Origin: Pegea sp. RAD2-039
Lineage: Eukaryota > Chordata > Thaliacea > Salpida > Salpidae
DNA: 64,000 bases
Assembly: GCA_034620365.1 (NCBI GenBank)
Contig: JAQGEQ010000225.1
Coordinates: 682,001-746,000 of the forward strand
Direction of reading: 5' to 3'
Below are positions 40,101-48,266 of this stretch, piece by piece. A model generated the notes under the pieces. It had not been told where the DNA came from, did no database searches, and was given only the letters and a program-made list of their open reading frames with translations. Position 1 is the first letter of the stretch. Every line of letters begins with the position of its first letter. Position numbers and translations under genes: made by a program.

Positions 40101-43100
40101 TGAAGGAACAGATGTTCAAGTTTACCTTTTGCTTTTACTCTGAAAAGTTGTTGGGAGAAACACATTGACTTGTTCATCAGTATCATCTACTTCAATAGTT
40201 GCTGTGACTACTTCTTTGTTTCTTATTGAGTCGTATAATATGACAACATAAGAGTTCGAGTTTCCTTCAGCTTTTGCAAACGCAACATTCATTCCACCAC
40301 TTACAAACTCATAAGTTAAATTTCGAATTGGGGCCGGTTCTAGAAATTGTCATAAACATTTGAATCACTCTTAAAAAAAAGCTAAACTTCTTACTAGTTC
40401 GAAAATAAATAGTCTTTGATTCATTCCCAAAACGATACCGGATTGACTGAATCTTGAGAGCATATAAAGTACCAGGAGTCAAATGGATCATTTGATGTTG
40501 AGATAACTGGACAACCCACGTTTGTACTTCACTTGGATTGGCTACTTCGTACAACTAGGAGACATTGGTTAATAAAAGACCTGAAACTTAAGAATATTTA
40601 CTTGTAGACGGTAGCTATGAACATCAGAAACTCGTCTCCATCTAACCATCGCGGTTGTATCCGTTGTAATCAGTTTCACTTCTTCTGGCGGATGAATATC
40701 TAAACAACATAAGTTAGTAAATTACAAATTGTAGACTTTGAGGGTACTTACATCTACAAACAAATGCTTTTTCAGTCGCGTTGTTTAATTGAAGAGCAAA
40801 TGACGTCACGTTGTTTCGAAGTTCTTCTGCATCTTTAACTTTAAATAAAATCGAATTCTTTAATCTTTCAATATGACTCAAAGCACTTGATGCCTTTTCC
40901 TGTAAATTTGTAATTTGTTTATTGTAAAAGATTAAAACTAATCAAATCTTCACCCCAATAGCAATTGCATGGATGGTAGCTGGTTTAGTTCTCAGCGCTT
41001 CTTCGCCTATCGTGACGTCATCTATGACTTGATTGTTTGTTAAAATGATCACTTCCGCTCCAGCGCTTCCTCGCGCCCCACTACTGGACTTCAGTACATC
41101 GAAAGCAACAAAAGTCAGGGCTATGAAAAAAAAATTTGAAGATTTTTTGGTAAAATTAATTAAATTGTAAAAAACCTTTTCCTAAAGAAGCTCGTCTTCC
41201 TTTAGGTTTCAGATTCACTTTATCCAATAACTTTAAAAGCTCTTCTTTAGTTTTGTAGTCGTTGAATTCGATGTCTTGTCGAACTTGTGAGTTATATGTA
41301 ACTACAGAAACCTAACAAACAAATCATCAAAGAAATTTATGAAAGTTAAAATGGTTTATTGGTTACCTGTCTATGGTTTGGACTAATGTTTCCACCTTCA
41401 ACATACTCTTTCATGATATTACGATACGATGTAGAAATTTCATCCGTCAGATACGAGCTTGTATCGACTAGGAACACCACATCAGCAAAACTGTGCGTAT
41501 CATTTGGACAAAGCCGTGCTGTAAAAATTGTTTATTAGTCTCTTCAAATATTTTTATTAGCTTCTACCTGGACATATAGTTGTAGGAAGCGGACTAAGCT
41601 CAAATAAGATAACAGAATCGATTTCTTCTGAGCCATGGATGTCACCTACCAAGCCAGCTATCTGCCTTAACTCTGTGTAACGAGCACGTTCGCTCATGCC
41701 TACAACGTGAACACTGTCTGATGCCTGTTAAAAATATTGTTTTTCAAATATGAATATGAGTGGAAATATATATTAGTTTTAGTTTTACGAAATTAGATAT
41801 ATAATTGCAGAGGAGGTTATGAAATTTCAGATTCGGATCTCACTTACATCTCGTAACGCAGCAGAAGCAGCATCAACTTGATCTGCACTTCCACCATCTG
41901 TCAACACCACAACATGAAGTTCAATATCTAATCGTCGACCTCTTTCAGTTGTAAATGCGTTTCTTGTCACGTAATCAATTGCTGTAAACAGTTCAATCAG
42001 TTAATTAAATTCGTGACCAGTTGTCGTGACACAAACCTTTTCCAGTAAGTACTCCTTGCCCAATGTATTCAAGATCTTTAATTGCTTTTATGACTTCTTC
42101 TTTTGTAGTATAAGTGTTAAAATCAAATATAATGTGTACTTCTTTTGAGTATCTAGCTAATCCAATCTACAAATTTCTTTATTAGCAAACAAATATTTTG
42201 TAAAATGTTTTTGAGAACTCACTTGTACTGCATGTGGCCCTATATCAACCATTTCAACTAAATTGATGATAGATTTCTTCATCTTTGTAAAGTTCTCTAA
42301 ACCGATACTCTTACTACTCTCAATTATAAAGAATAAATCCATTCGAGCAACTTTACAATCCGTATAACTATTTCCAAGGAAAGATTGATACAATTCCTGA
42401 GTCTAAAAACATTTTTTAAGGTTATGAAGAAGCTAGAATTAAGTAGTCTTCACCTGATTAACGAAATTATCTTTTCGAACACATTCAGTTTTGTTTGTTT
42501 CAATGTTCATCTTTTTTTCATAACCATTGTTACAAACACATGTGTATCCACCCAAGATATTTGTACATTTTGAGTTAGTACCAGGACAATTGTTGCTAAG
42601 CAACAGACTTCGACATTCATCACATTCTGGGTTGTGATTGACAAAATTTAATCAAATGATTACTACAAATAGAGACTTATACCTCCAAACGTGATGCTCT
42701 CTCGTCGGATTAACGCTAATTCGTTTTCATTTTCGCGTTCCGACAGATGACGTATTACTTCTTCAACGCCGTTTACCATGGTTTCATAATCTTTAAAAAA
42801 TTTTGTAAACATCAAAATATTTTCAGATAATTTTTCAATACTTTTTTTAATTTTCAGTTTAATTTGTTTATTTTAGATAATAATCGTCTAAATAATTTAC
42901 CCATGATCTCTGGTTGCTCGTAGTATTGTAAGTAAACAGCTAAGCTTGCATATAACCGATCACCTCTGCTTGTTAGTTGGAATTTTGGAATTGAAATTGA
43001 AGCAGTTCTAAGGTAACTGGTTGTTAACTCAGATAAAATCTAAAAAAAATTTACTTTTATGATTTTACAGTTAGATATTAGCTCTGAAGTTTTCTGACTT

Positions 43101-46100
43101 TTGTTGAGATGCGATGAGCAAGTTGAAGTCGTTTATTATTATCGGAAATCCAACTTTTATCGATTACAAAGTATCCCTCGAAACAAAGTCCATCTTAAAA
43201 TATTCAGAAATTCAAATTTTAAACCAAAAATTTCAGAAATATTTGAAAGAATTTTAGAAAAAGCGCTTAGAAGTTCGAGAATACGAAGATCAAGTTTCAG
43301 TTTTGCCTAAGGCTTCTAAATGATGAAGCTTCAACTGTATGTCCCAAAACAAAATCTTTTATTACGAAATTGTTAAAGATGAATTTTACCTGGCATTGAG
43401 TTAGATTCAACATCAACTTGATTCGTTTCCATTTCTGTTAAAAATAGAATTCAGCAAACTGATAAATTGATTACTTTGTCATAATTACTTCCAGTTTTGA
43501 AGTAAGTAACATTTGAAAAAGGTCCAATGCCAGCTTTGTTTACAGCAGATATTTGTAGCTTATACTCAGCAAATTCAACTAATCCTCGCAGCCAGATCGA
43601 ATTCCTTTCTCCAGAAGGACTCTACATCAATAAAGATGTTTAAATAAAGTTTTATGGAAATTAAAACGAACAGTTTGAAATACGGTTGTTCCACATTGAT
43701 CACTTGTTGCTCTTCGTGATTTACAACTAGCTTCTGTTTCTTCGTATTTTATAATGAAAGATAAAATGTCCCCAGTGACTAGACTAGAGCTATTCCAAGT
43801 GAGTAAGATGTTGTTTGTTGTTGAATCATTGACGTGAATATCGTAAAGAATGGAAGGAACTGAAAGATTTTATTAAAAAATAAATTTAAATTCTTTTTAA
43901 TTACATTTATAAACAGCTTTAGGAAATATTTCAACATTTTTAAGTTTTTGTCGAAATATTTATGGCGGTTTTTAAAGGAAAAATTTTATCAAAACAACTT
44001 TTTGTTTTGCTTTTGGATTTACGTGGAAAATATCTTTGAAAACTCGAATAATACTTCTATTGATTTACAAGTTTGATTAACAACAACAAAAACTGATGTA
44101 GAAATTTTAATCCAATAAAATTTGTTTATTTATTTGTAGAAAAAGTATTTTTTTTTTAAACTTTATGAAGATTTTAACTACTTACTTGAATCCATCGTTT
44201 TAACTAAACACCATCTGACGTGATTTAATACAATGACGTCATCTTTACCAGTGATTTGAACCGAGAAATTATAGGTTTGAGCTGGTTTCAAATTGGAAAT
44301 AATATAACCAGTGTGTGAAATATTCATCTTAGCCATCTATAAACAAATTTATTTGTGAATGAAATCCAACTTAATCATAAATTACCTTAGCTTCAGAATC
44401 ATCTTCACCAACTTGTTTCCATAACAACGAAATGTCTTTTAATACTTCATCATTCCCAATCCACTGATCAGTGAGATTTAAGGTCATATCGATGACGTCA
44501 CTTCCGGTGCTTGTACACGTAATATCAATAAACTCGATTAAAGCTAAAAAAGTAATTTTCTTGGTTAGTTGTTCGACCGGTTTGAAAAAATCCCTGAAAA
44601 TGTTTTTCATCTAAACCACGTAATGTGAAAAATGTTTCTGTTTCGAAACAACTTTAAAACAATAGTTTGTTTTTGTTCATCATTTTTTTGATCGATTATT
44701 TTTTTTCAACTTTTCCAAGTTTAATAAAAACTGTTGTAGTTGTTGTATCTCGTTTATAAATCAAATATCGAATTTTCATAGCTTAGATACATTCTATGTT
44801 TAATAAAAATCTTAACAAGAGTCTATTTCTAGAAGCCTTTTAATACCCAGATCGATAAATTCGAGTTTCTTATAATTTTCTTAAAGATTAATTTTGTTCT
44901 TTACTATATCAATCAAACACGAGTTTATCAAATTGTCTATCTTACTATAAATCAAAGATTTTTCTACTTAACCAACTTAAAGTTTATATAATAACAGAAA
45001 GTAACTTTGCTGAATAGTGAAAGTATTTCAAATATTCTAAAGGTCTTAATGAAGAATTAATTGAGATTTAAAACACTTCAAATTTGGAGATTATTTTGTT
45101 AAGTGATCTGAATATTTATTCAAATAATAATTGTATAATTCGTATATAATATTTTATGTTCAATATATAATATGATATATATAATAATATAATATGTTGA
45201 AGACTTACGTGAACAAGAAAATCCATTTCCGGCATAAAATTCATTACATTCACAACTAAATGAACCAATTTCATTTGTACATTCAGCATTGTTATGACAA
45301 GGTGATAATAAACACTCATCAACGTCTAAAAATTTGATTATAAAGTTAAAATGTTCATATATAGAAGGAATTACCTTCGCATAAAGGCGGTGGGTTGTTG
45401 GTGTTATTTTGAAAACAAGATATTGTGTCTGGACCAATGATTTCAAAGCCAGGGTTACATTTAAAGTGTACTAGTTCTCCAAAAGTCACATTTTTGTTCA
45501 AAATTTCTCCATTTATTATCATATTTTCGTAAATACATTGTTCTGTAGATTAAACTAATTATCAAAGTGATTTGAAAAACATATTAAAAACACATTAAAA
45601 ATTGTTGTAATTTTTGAAAATATTATTGAAGATTTATTTGTGTTCGGCGTTATTCACCTCAAAATGTTTTCTTTAAAATAAAATTACAAAAATTTATCAT
45701 CTAACTCTAGCCTCCAGCAAAAGTGGTTTCAATCTTACAAAAGCGTTTCGATCATTTGTAAAAATTTATTGAATAATTTTCAGGTTTACTCTGAGAATTA
45801 TCATAAAAAAATCTTTATATCAAATTTTTCATCAATCAAAATATTATAAAAACCTCCACAAGTGATTCCATCGCCATAAAGACCAGATGGGCACTGACCA
45901 CAGGTAAACCCAACTTTAGGGGCAGTTAGGTCACGACATGGAACTCCCTCAAAGCACGGACTCGATGCACAAGCGTTGAAGTCATCAGAGCAATGTTTTC
46001 CTGAGTAAGCTTTTGTACATTCACATCCAACAACCTACATTTAAATAGTTGAAAAAATACCAAATTAAACATCAAGGAGACCTACACTTATTCGTCCAGT

Positions 46101-46946
46101 TGATTCGCGAATGTTGTCATAGTTACAAAGTCCATCATTCTGACAATTACACATCTGCCAAAAAGGGGACTTCACTGAATATCCTCCTCTTGTGTCTCGG
46201 ACTTTGAAGTGGATGCCGAGTAAATTGTCGAAAAGTTGTCCTGGCCTCCCGTCCCAGTCTATTTGCATTTCAAATAAACCATCTGAAAGTAATTAAATGA
46301 AAATCATGAAATGTCTCATCAATTGAAGATTTATACAGATCATCATCAGTAGAATTTGATCATCATCAACGAAGCCTTTAGATTCTTCACAAAAGTTATA
46401 AATCAATTTGTAGAAAAAGCTTGCCTGTTGTCATGGTAACACCGCTCAGTTCTTTTTCGTGCACGAGTTCGAACGTGATGTCATCACCGTCCGGATCAAA
46501 AGCTCTGATGTGGACGCTGACATCTTGATTGTTGATAAGTCGGATTGTGATTGGCTCGTCAAAGAGAGGAGGGGAATTCCCTGAAGAGAAACTTTGTTGA
46601 CAAAATTGACAGCGACAATCAACAAGAAACCATTTTCTCCATGTTCCAATTCTTGTTCCACATTTCTTTTATGTCTTTGATGAGATTCGAAATAGATCTC
46701 GACTTGACGATCCCAGGAGTCGTCCTTTAGACTCCCGTAGATGACGTCATCAATCGCACTTCCTGACTGCTTCCGTACCTTTATGTCAGCTCCTCCACCG
46801 ATGACGTCATCAACAGTGATGTAGGTGGAGTTATCAATTTTGTAAAAGTTGAATGAGTCTCCCATGGTAACCATGACAATCCGATCTTCACCGCGTGTCG
46901 CGATCAGCATCGTCATGACGACCAGGCAAAAATTTGCATATCTCAT
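1..46946 (-). CDS. Giant multidomain VWA/EGF/FN3/mucin-like extracellular protein (3' end outside window)
   Basis: I read this as a single gene because 138 consecutive minus-strand exons can be joined with GT-AG (once GC-AG) introns and matching phases from the ATG at 46946 down to position 1. The exons total 30,681 nt, about 10,227 codons. Order: signal peptide, furin-like site, EGF/sushi modules, two FN3, SEA-like segment, EGF, two VWA, ten FN3, degenerate VWA, Thr/Glu mucin exon, then about 55 FN3. FN3 domains mostly start at phase-1 introns and are encoded by one exon or by two. Such VWA/FN3/mucin architecture is known in matrix and apical-surface proteins. The FN3 style (short, with an L-x-PG-x-x-Y motif) resembles that of type III receptor tyrosine phosphatases, but no phosphatase or membrane anchor lies in the window. 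Secreted or surface location is inferred from the signal peptide and domains. No named orthologue is recognised. The joining of all exons into one transcript is inference; a split into two genes near the mucin exon is not excluded. Confidence 0.85.
4413..12238 (-). CDS. Giant gene exons of array A: about 19 FN3 domains
   Basis: One unit has seven exons. In the first copy they are 12088-12238, 11918-12033, 11521-11868, 11368-11476, 11105-11262, 10774-10882 and 10552-10721. They encode four FN3 domains in 387 codons (1,161 nt). Copies follow at about -1740 bp: 10348-8812, 8608-7071 and 6867-5331 regions. A partial last copy has 5127-5277, 4958-5073, a shortened 4576-4908, and a diverged 4413-4515. 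Domain marks include [12 protein letters not shown] and [12 protein letters not shown]. Copies differ by only a few substitutions. The domain pairs are cut at phase 2 internally and at phase 1 at their boundaries, so unit gain or loss keeps frame. Confidence 0.9.
4567..12255. repeat. Array A: tandem duplication, 1,740 bp unit, about 4.4 copies
   Basis: Equivalent points recur at 4918, 6658, 8398, 10138 and 11878 (1,740 bp apart), with a single-base indel in the intron near 8565 and 10305 and in the T/A run near 9177. The left border is near 4567, inside an exon close to its donor; the right border is near 12255, in the intron before a DQLQVDV-type exon. A roughly 220 bp intron (for example 5662-5884) is nearly identical in all copies, so the duplication is very recent or is being homogenised. 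Confidence 0.97.
12296..19532 (-). CDS. Giant gene exons 59-87: about 18-19 FN3 domains between the two arrays
   Basis: Exons, N to C: 19337-19532, 19185-19285, 18944-19089, 18755-18890, 18536-18699, 18381-18489, 18047-18331, 17755-17991, 17608-17701, 17381-17553, 17033-17330, 16547-16719, 16304-16431, 16115-16250, 15744-16058, 15426-15689, 15095-15373, 14753-15040, 14607-14700, 14365-14558, 14032-14313, 13831-13976, 13522-13660, 13328-13470, 13139-13277, 12860-13019, 12681-12799, 12521-12629, 12296-12465. Several are complete single-exon FN3 domains (18047-18331, 17755-17991, 15744-16058, 15426-15689, 15095-15373, 14753-15040, 14032-14313). Typical turns are [22 protein letters not shown] and [11 protein letters not shown]. 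Exons 17033-17330 and 16547-16719 are atypical and may be divergent FN3 or linker. The acceptor for 16547-16719 was placed upstream of the nearest CAG because only that keeps frame. Confidence 0.8.
19848..26661 (-). CDS. Giant gene exons 51-58: eight FN3 domains of array B
   Basis: Four pairs of exons: 26377-26661 with 25972-26277; 24336-24620 with 23931-24236; 22295-22579 with 21890-22195; 20253-20537 with 19848-20153. Every exon is phase 1-1 and holds one full FN3 domain. The first type contains [16 protein letters not shown]; the second contains [16 protein letters not shown]. Each pair adds 591 nt (197 codons), so the copy number can change without a frameshift. The four copies differ by only a few residues, for example Pro-to-His and Arg-to-Gln changes in the third pair. 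Confidence 0.9.
20820..21750 (+). other. Possible plus-strand element or gene remnant inside the array B intron (repeated near 22860 and 24900)
   Basis: The long array B intron is read here on the plus strand, opposite to the host gene. It contains an acceptor-like tract before a short open piece ([19 protein letters not shown]) ending in a donor-like AAG-GTATTTG in the third copy. After that come a CCAATCAGTGACGTCAC stretch, a 32-codon frame from 21245 ([16 protein letters not shown] then ANCKRVP), and an 81-codon frame at 21444-21689. The KHLQHYV piece loosely recalls bacterial-type IS1595/ISXO2 transposases, but this is a weak likeness. Copies differ by small indels that break frames, so it looks like a decayed insertion carried along with the duplication rather than a working gene. 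The other copies of the 81-codon frame are at 23485-23730 and 25526-25771. Confidence 0.35.
26795..27140 (-). CDS. Giant gene exons 49-50: first FN3 domain after the mucin exon
   Basis: Exons 26959-27140 and 26795-26909 give one FN3 domain with the turn [14 protein letters not shown] near its end. It joins the mucin exon at phase 1 and array B at phase 1. Confidence 0.8.
27329..35278 (-). CDS. Giant gene exon 48: Thr/Glu-rich mucin-like domain (2,649 residues in one exon)
   Basis: A single uninterrupted 7,950 nt exon, phase 1-1, encodes a stretch made almost entirely of Thr, Glu, Ala and Val in a 10-residue cycle such as [10 protein letters not shown]. Pro, Lys, Ser and Ile appear sporadically, and there are no cysteines. 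Thr content is about half, so dense O-glycosylation is expected, as in mucins, with Glu giving a strong negative charge. The edges (first ~60 residues from 35278 and last ~25 to 27329) are irregular. Splice sites are a CCACAG acceptor before 35278 and a GTACGTT donor after 27329. It is likely an extended, rod-like spacer between the VWA/FN3 head and the FN3 tail. Confidence 0.9.
27400..35130. repeat. 30 bp minisatellite (about 250 units) with higher-order structure
   Basis: The plus strand repeats units such as gcttcagttgttgtaacagc with a 30 bp period (10 codons). Variant 24-27 bp units keep the frame. Higher-order copies are visible: a rare variant block (agtccag followed by tgatgtagc) occurs at 27881 and again at 29282, an offset of about 1.4 kb; the rare block attcagttgttctaataac recurs at 32711, 32861, 33071 and 33401. 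Because the period is a multiple of three and poor in stops, long open frames appear in several other frames on both strands; these are by-products. Confidence 0.95.
35351..36256 (-). CDS. Giant gene exons 43-47: degenerate VWA domain 3
   Basis: Exons are 36235-36256 (22 nt), 36026-36182, 35834-35972, 35646-35769 and 35351-35520. The order of strands fits a VWA fold: [15 protein letters not shown], then [15 protein letters not shown], then [13 protein letters not shown], then [11 protein letters not shown] and a terminal Cys after a helix. All metal-coordinating positions are changed ([11 protein letters not shown] has no DxSxS, and the central strand lacks the Asp). The domain is probably structural only. 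It sits immediately before the mucin-like exon. The 22 nt microexon is needed to keep frame. Confidence 0.72.
36315..40699 (-). CDS. Giant gene exons 24-42: ten FN3 domains
   Basis: Exons, N to C: 40602-40699, 40395-40554, 40126-40339, 39902-40064, 39494-39686, 39257-39417, 39077-39209, 38867-39024, 38681-38813, 38457-38583, 38257-38402, 38018-38105, 37756-37943, 37592-37682, 37283-37458, 37024-37118, 36814-36967, 36664-36758, 36315-36495. Phases close across all joins. FN3 marks include a Trp in strand C ([27 protein letters not shown]) and the L-x-PG-x-x-Y turn ([33 protein letters not shown]). Domains 2 and 3 share exon 39902-40064, breaking the usual one-boundary-per-intron rule. Several domains are quite divergent. 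Confidence 0.8.
40752..41518 (-). CDS. Giant gene exons 20-23: VWA domain 2
   Basis: Exons are 41367-41518, 41176-41311, 40954-41120 and 40752-40899. The first strand is [16 protein letters not shown], so the DxSxS site reads DTSSY (last Ser lost). The expected Thr loop reads [10 protein letters not shown], and the expected Asp after the central strand reads IILTNNQV (Asn). The fold is clear but the metal site is eroded. A C-terminal AIAIG strand and a terminal Cys complete the domain. Confidence 0.88.
41568..42402 (-). CDS. Giant gene exons 16-19: VWA domain 1
   Basis: Exons are 42223-42402, 42037-42166, 41848-41981 and 41568-41724. The first strand reads [14 protein letters not shown], where ESSKS occupies the place of the metal-binding DxSxS motif, so the first Asp has become Glu. 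The later metal-site elements are kept: a Thr in [10 protein letters not shown] and the Asp in [12 protein letters not shown] (von Willebrand factor A) domains bind ligands through a divalent metal at this site. This is the most complete of the three VWA domains of the protein and may still bind metal. Confidence 0.9.
42454..42626 (-). CDS. Giant gene exon 15: EGF-like domain
   Basis: The 173 nt exon encodes [16 protein letters not shown], then [19 protein letters not shown], then a final Cys. This is a complement/fibrillin-like EGF module directly in front of the VWA pair, an arrangement familiar from matrilin-type and other VWA-EGF proteins. Confidence 0.8.
42683..43434 (-). CDS. Giant gene exons 11-14: SEA-like segment
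   Basis: Exons are 43390-43434, 43099-43193, 42901-43039 and 42683-42790. The roughly 125 residues contain no Cys-rich module or FN3 pattern except one Cys near the start. An alpha/beta mix including [20 protein letters not shown] is reminiscent of SEA domains, which sit in mucin-like proteins and often self-cleave at a G-S bond. I see no GSVVV-like cleavage site, so a SEA fold is a guess. The exon at 43099 is supported by its phases rather than by homology. Confidence 0.5.
43489..44543 (-). CDS. Giant gene exons 7-10: two FN3 domains
   Basis: Exons 44386-44543 and 44186-44336 form one FN3 domain. Exons 43672-43859 and 43489-43621 form a second, the clearest of the whole gene, with a canonical strand F/G region ([19 protein letters not shown]). 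Each domain starts at a phase-1 intron and is cut once in the middle at phase 0, a pattern repeated through the rest of the protein. Confidence 0.85.
45209..45325 (-). CDS. Giant gene exon 6: calcium-binding EGF domain
   Basis: A single 117 nt phase 1-1 exon begins [16 protein letters not shown] and ends [12 protein letters not shown]. The DxDEC start and the C-x-N followed by F-x-C pattern are those of a calcium-binding EGF domain. It has six cysteines, as expected. Confidence 0.9.
45375..45542 (-). CDS. Giant gene exon 5: sushi (CCP) domain
   Basis: A single phase 1-1 exon of 168 nt encodes about 56 residues with the sushi pattern: a first Cys, then a [10 protein letters not shown] stretch, then an ISCFQN stretch and a final Cys after PPPL. 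Sushi domains are protein- and glycan-binding modules of secreted proteins. The symmetric phases show that it is an independently shuffled module. Confidence 0.75.
45854..46282 (-). CDS. Giant gene exons 3-4: EGF-like region
   Basis: Exon 3 (46086-46282) and exon 4 (45854-46034) are joined in phase 0. Exon 3 ends in a cysteine-bearing stretch ([12 protein letters not shown]) and exon 4 continues [12 protein letters not shown], together making an EGF-like module. A second module follows with [12 protein letters not shown] and [15 protein letters not shown]. This spacing of Cys and Gly resembles EGF repeats seen after NIDO/VWD-type regions in mucin-like surface proteins of invertebrates. That family resemblance is from knowledge of the fold, not from a search. 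Confidence 0.75.
46425..46946 (-). CDS. Giant gene exons 1-2: signal peptide, propeptide-like segment and cadherin/Ig-like strand
   Basis: Exon 1 is 46631-46946 and exon 2 is 46425-46580. The first residues ([19 protein letters not shown]) form a hydrophobic signal peptide. Residues 91-94 are RHKR, a good furin-type cleavage site, so the preceding ~70 residues may be a propeptide. A 50 nt intron (46581-46630) ending in a clear pyrimidine tract restores the frame: without it the exon 1 frame runs on into nonsense, while the downstream frame gives a coherent segment containing [12 protein letters not shown], a motif of cadherin/Ig-like folds. The exon 2 donor is GC (CAG then GCAAGC), the only GC-AG intron used in my model. 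The start is the first ATG of the open frame and begins the signal peptide. Confidence 0.8.
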
Positions 46947-48265
46947 AGTCGAGTTTTTTGATAAAATCCTTCAATCAGAATAAAAATTATTCCAATTCAC
47001 CTAAAATTCCAATAAATAATTTTTTATTTTAATAATTTGTAAAAAATTTTGTAAAAAATCTAATTTTGATTATTTAAAGATGAAAGAAGTTTCAGAAGAT
47101 ACGAAAACGAAAGTTATAGGCAAAGAGTTAACAAAGAAATAAAGGTGTGGTTTTGTATTTACTAATTTCTCTTAAAAAAACATAAAAATAAGTTATTGGA
47201 ATTTGTAAATATAGATTATAAAACCCACTTTACAAAGATTTCAAAACTTTTAGCTTTAAATAATTAAACTGAAAAACGTTTTACAAAACTCTCTAAAACA
47301 TTTTTTTAAAGTTCTACACTCAAAGCTGTCAGACTATTTCTCAGTTAATTTAATCCTTTCTATAAAGTAACTTTGTTCCTACTAATTATGTAGAAAAAGC
47401 AATTTAAATATCTATTCAGAAATTTGTGATTTAAATGAACGTATTTGTCAATTGTTGTGTTCTTTAAATTTAACATTGCTTCTTCTATTTTTTTCTCTTT
47501 CGTTTTGCTGCAGGGTATATTTAAGTTGAATATTTTATTAAAGATATTCTTTAAGAGTTTAGAACTAATCTGAAGCATTTAAAACCATTAAAAACTTGAG
47601 AATATATCTTTTTAAATTCAAGTTTATTTGTGGACTTATTTATTTATCATTTGTGGGCATATAGTTGATTAATTTTTTTACTTTAGATAAGAAATTAGGA
47701 AATAAAACTCAGATAAAAATAAGTTTCTTTAACCTGCTAATTGACAGTTTATAATTTTCTTATACAAGTTATCATGTTTGTAAAATTTATTAGCTTTTAT
47801 AGAAATAAATTTATTTTTATTTGAACACATGTATTTATTTATTTACTTATTTCTGTCGATTGGTACAATTAATACATTACTATACATAAAGTTGAAAACA
47901 AGAAACACAAATGAAAAGAACAAGCAAGCAAGCAAAAATATTGAAGATATTGGTTTACATTTTACAATCTTAAAAACAAAAAACTAAATAACTTTAACTT
48001 ATAACGCTGAAATTTTGTTGTTTACATTTAAAAATCTACCAGTAAAAGAAAAATTTCCTAAACTTACACAAATGAATAAACATTATTCGTTTTAAATTTC
48101 CGCTTGGTGCCGCTGTTGAAATGCAATTACAATTGTCTGTATCTAAAGCTTGTAACTATCTAAAGGTACACGTTTATACATTGAGGTTTTTTATACAAAT
48201 TAGGAAACAAGTTTGGTGCCAAATATTTAAATATACAATTTGTTGCTGGGGTTTATGTCTTTTAT
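46947..48265. other. Intergenic: upstream of the giant gene and downstream of the opsin
   Basis: This 1.3 kb is AT-rich and has stops in all frames. It should contain the promoter and 5' untranslated region of the giant gene (reading left from 46946) and the 3' flank of the opsin. Visible simple sequence includes a tatttattta run near 47830 and a tetranucleotide gcaa run near 47925. I see no convincing gene, RNA or core promoter. Confidence 0.6.
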
Positions 48266-48266
48266 T
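48261..48266 (-). terminator. Probable polyadenylation signal of the opsin gene
   Basis: AATAAA on the minus strand overlaps the last base of the opsin stop codon; a second copy lies at 48265-48270. The position would imply a very short 3' untranslated region. Confidence 0.35.

Noticed and set aside
46446..46630. Exon 1 frame continuing to a stop at 46446
   Set aside because: It gives a low-complexity Ser/Thr run, whereas splicing a 50 nt intron yields a coherent domain with correct phase.
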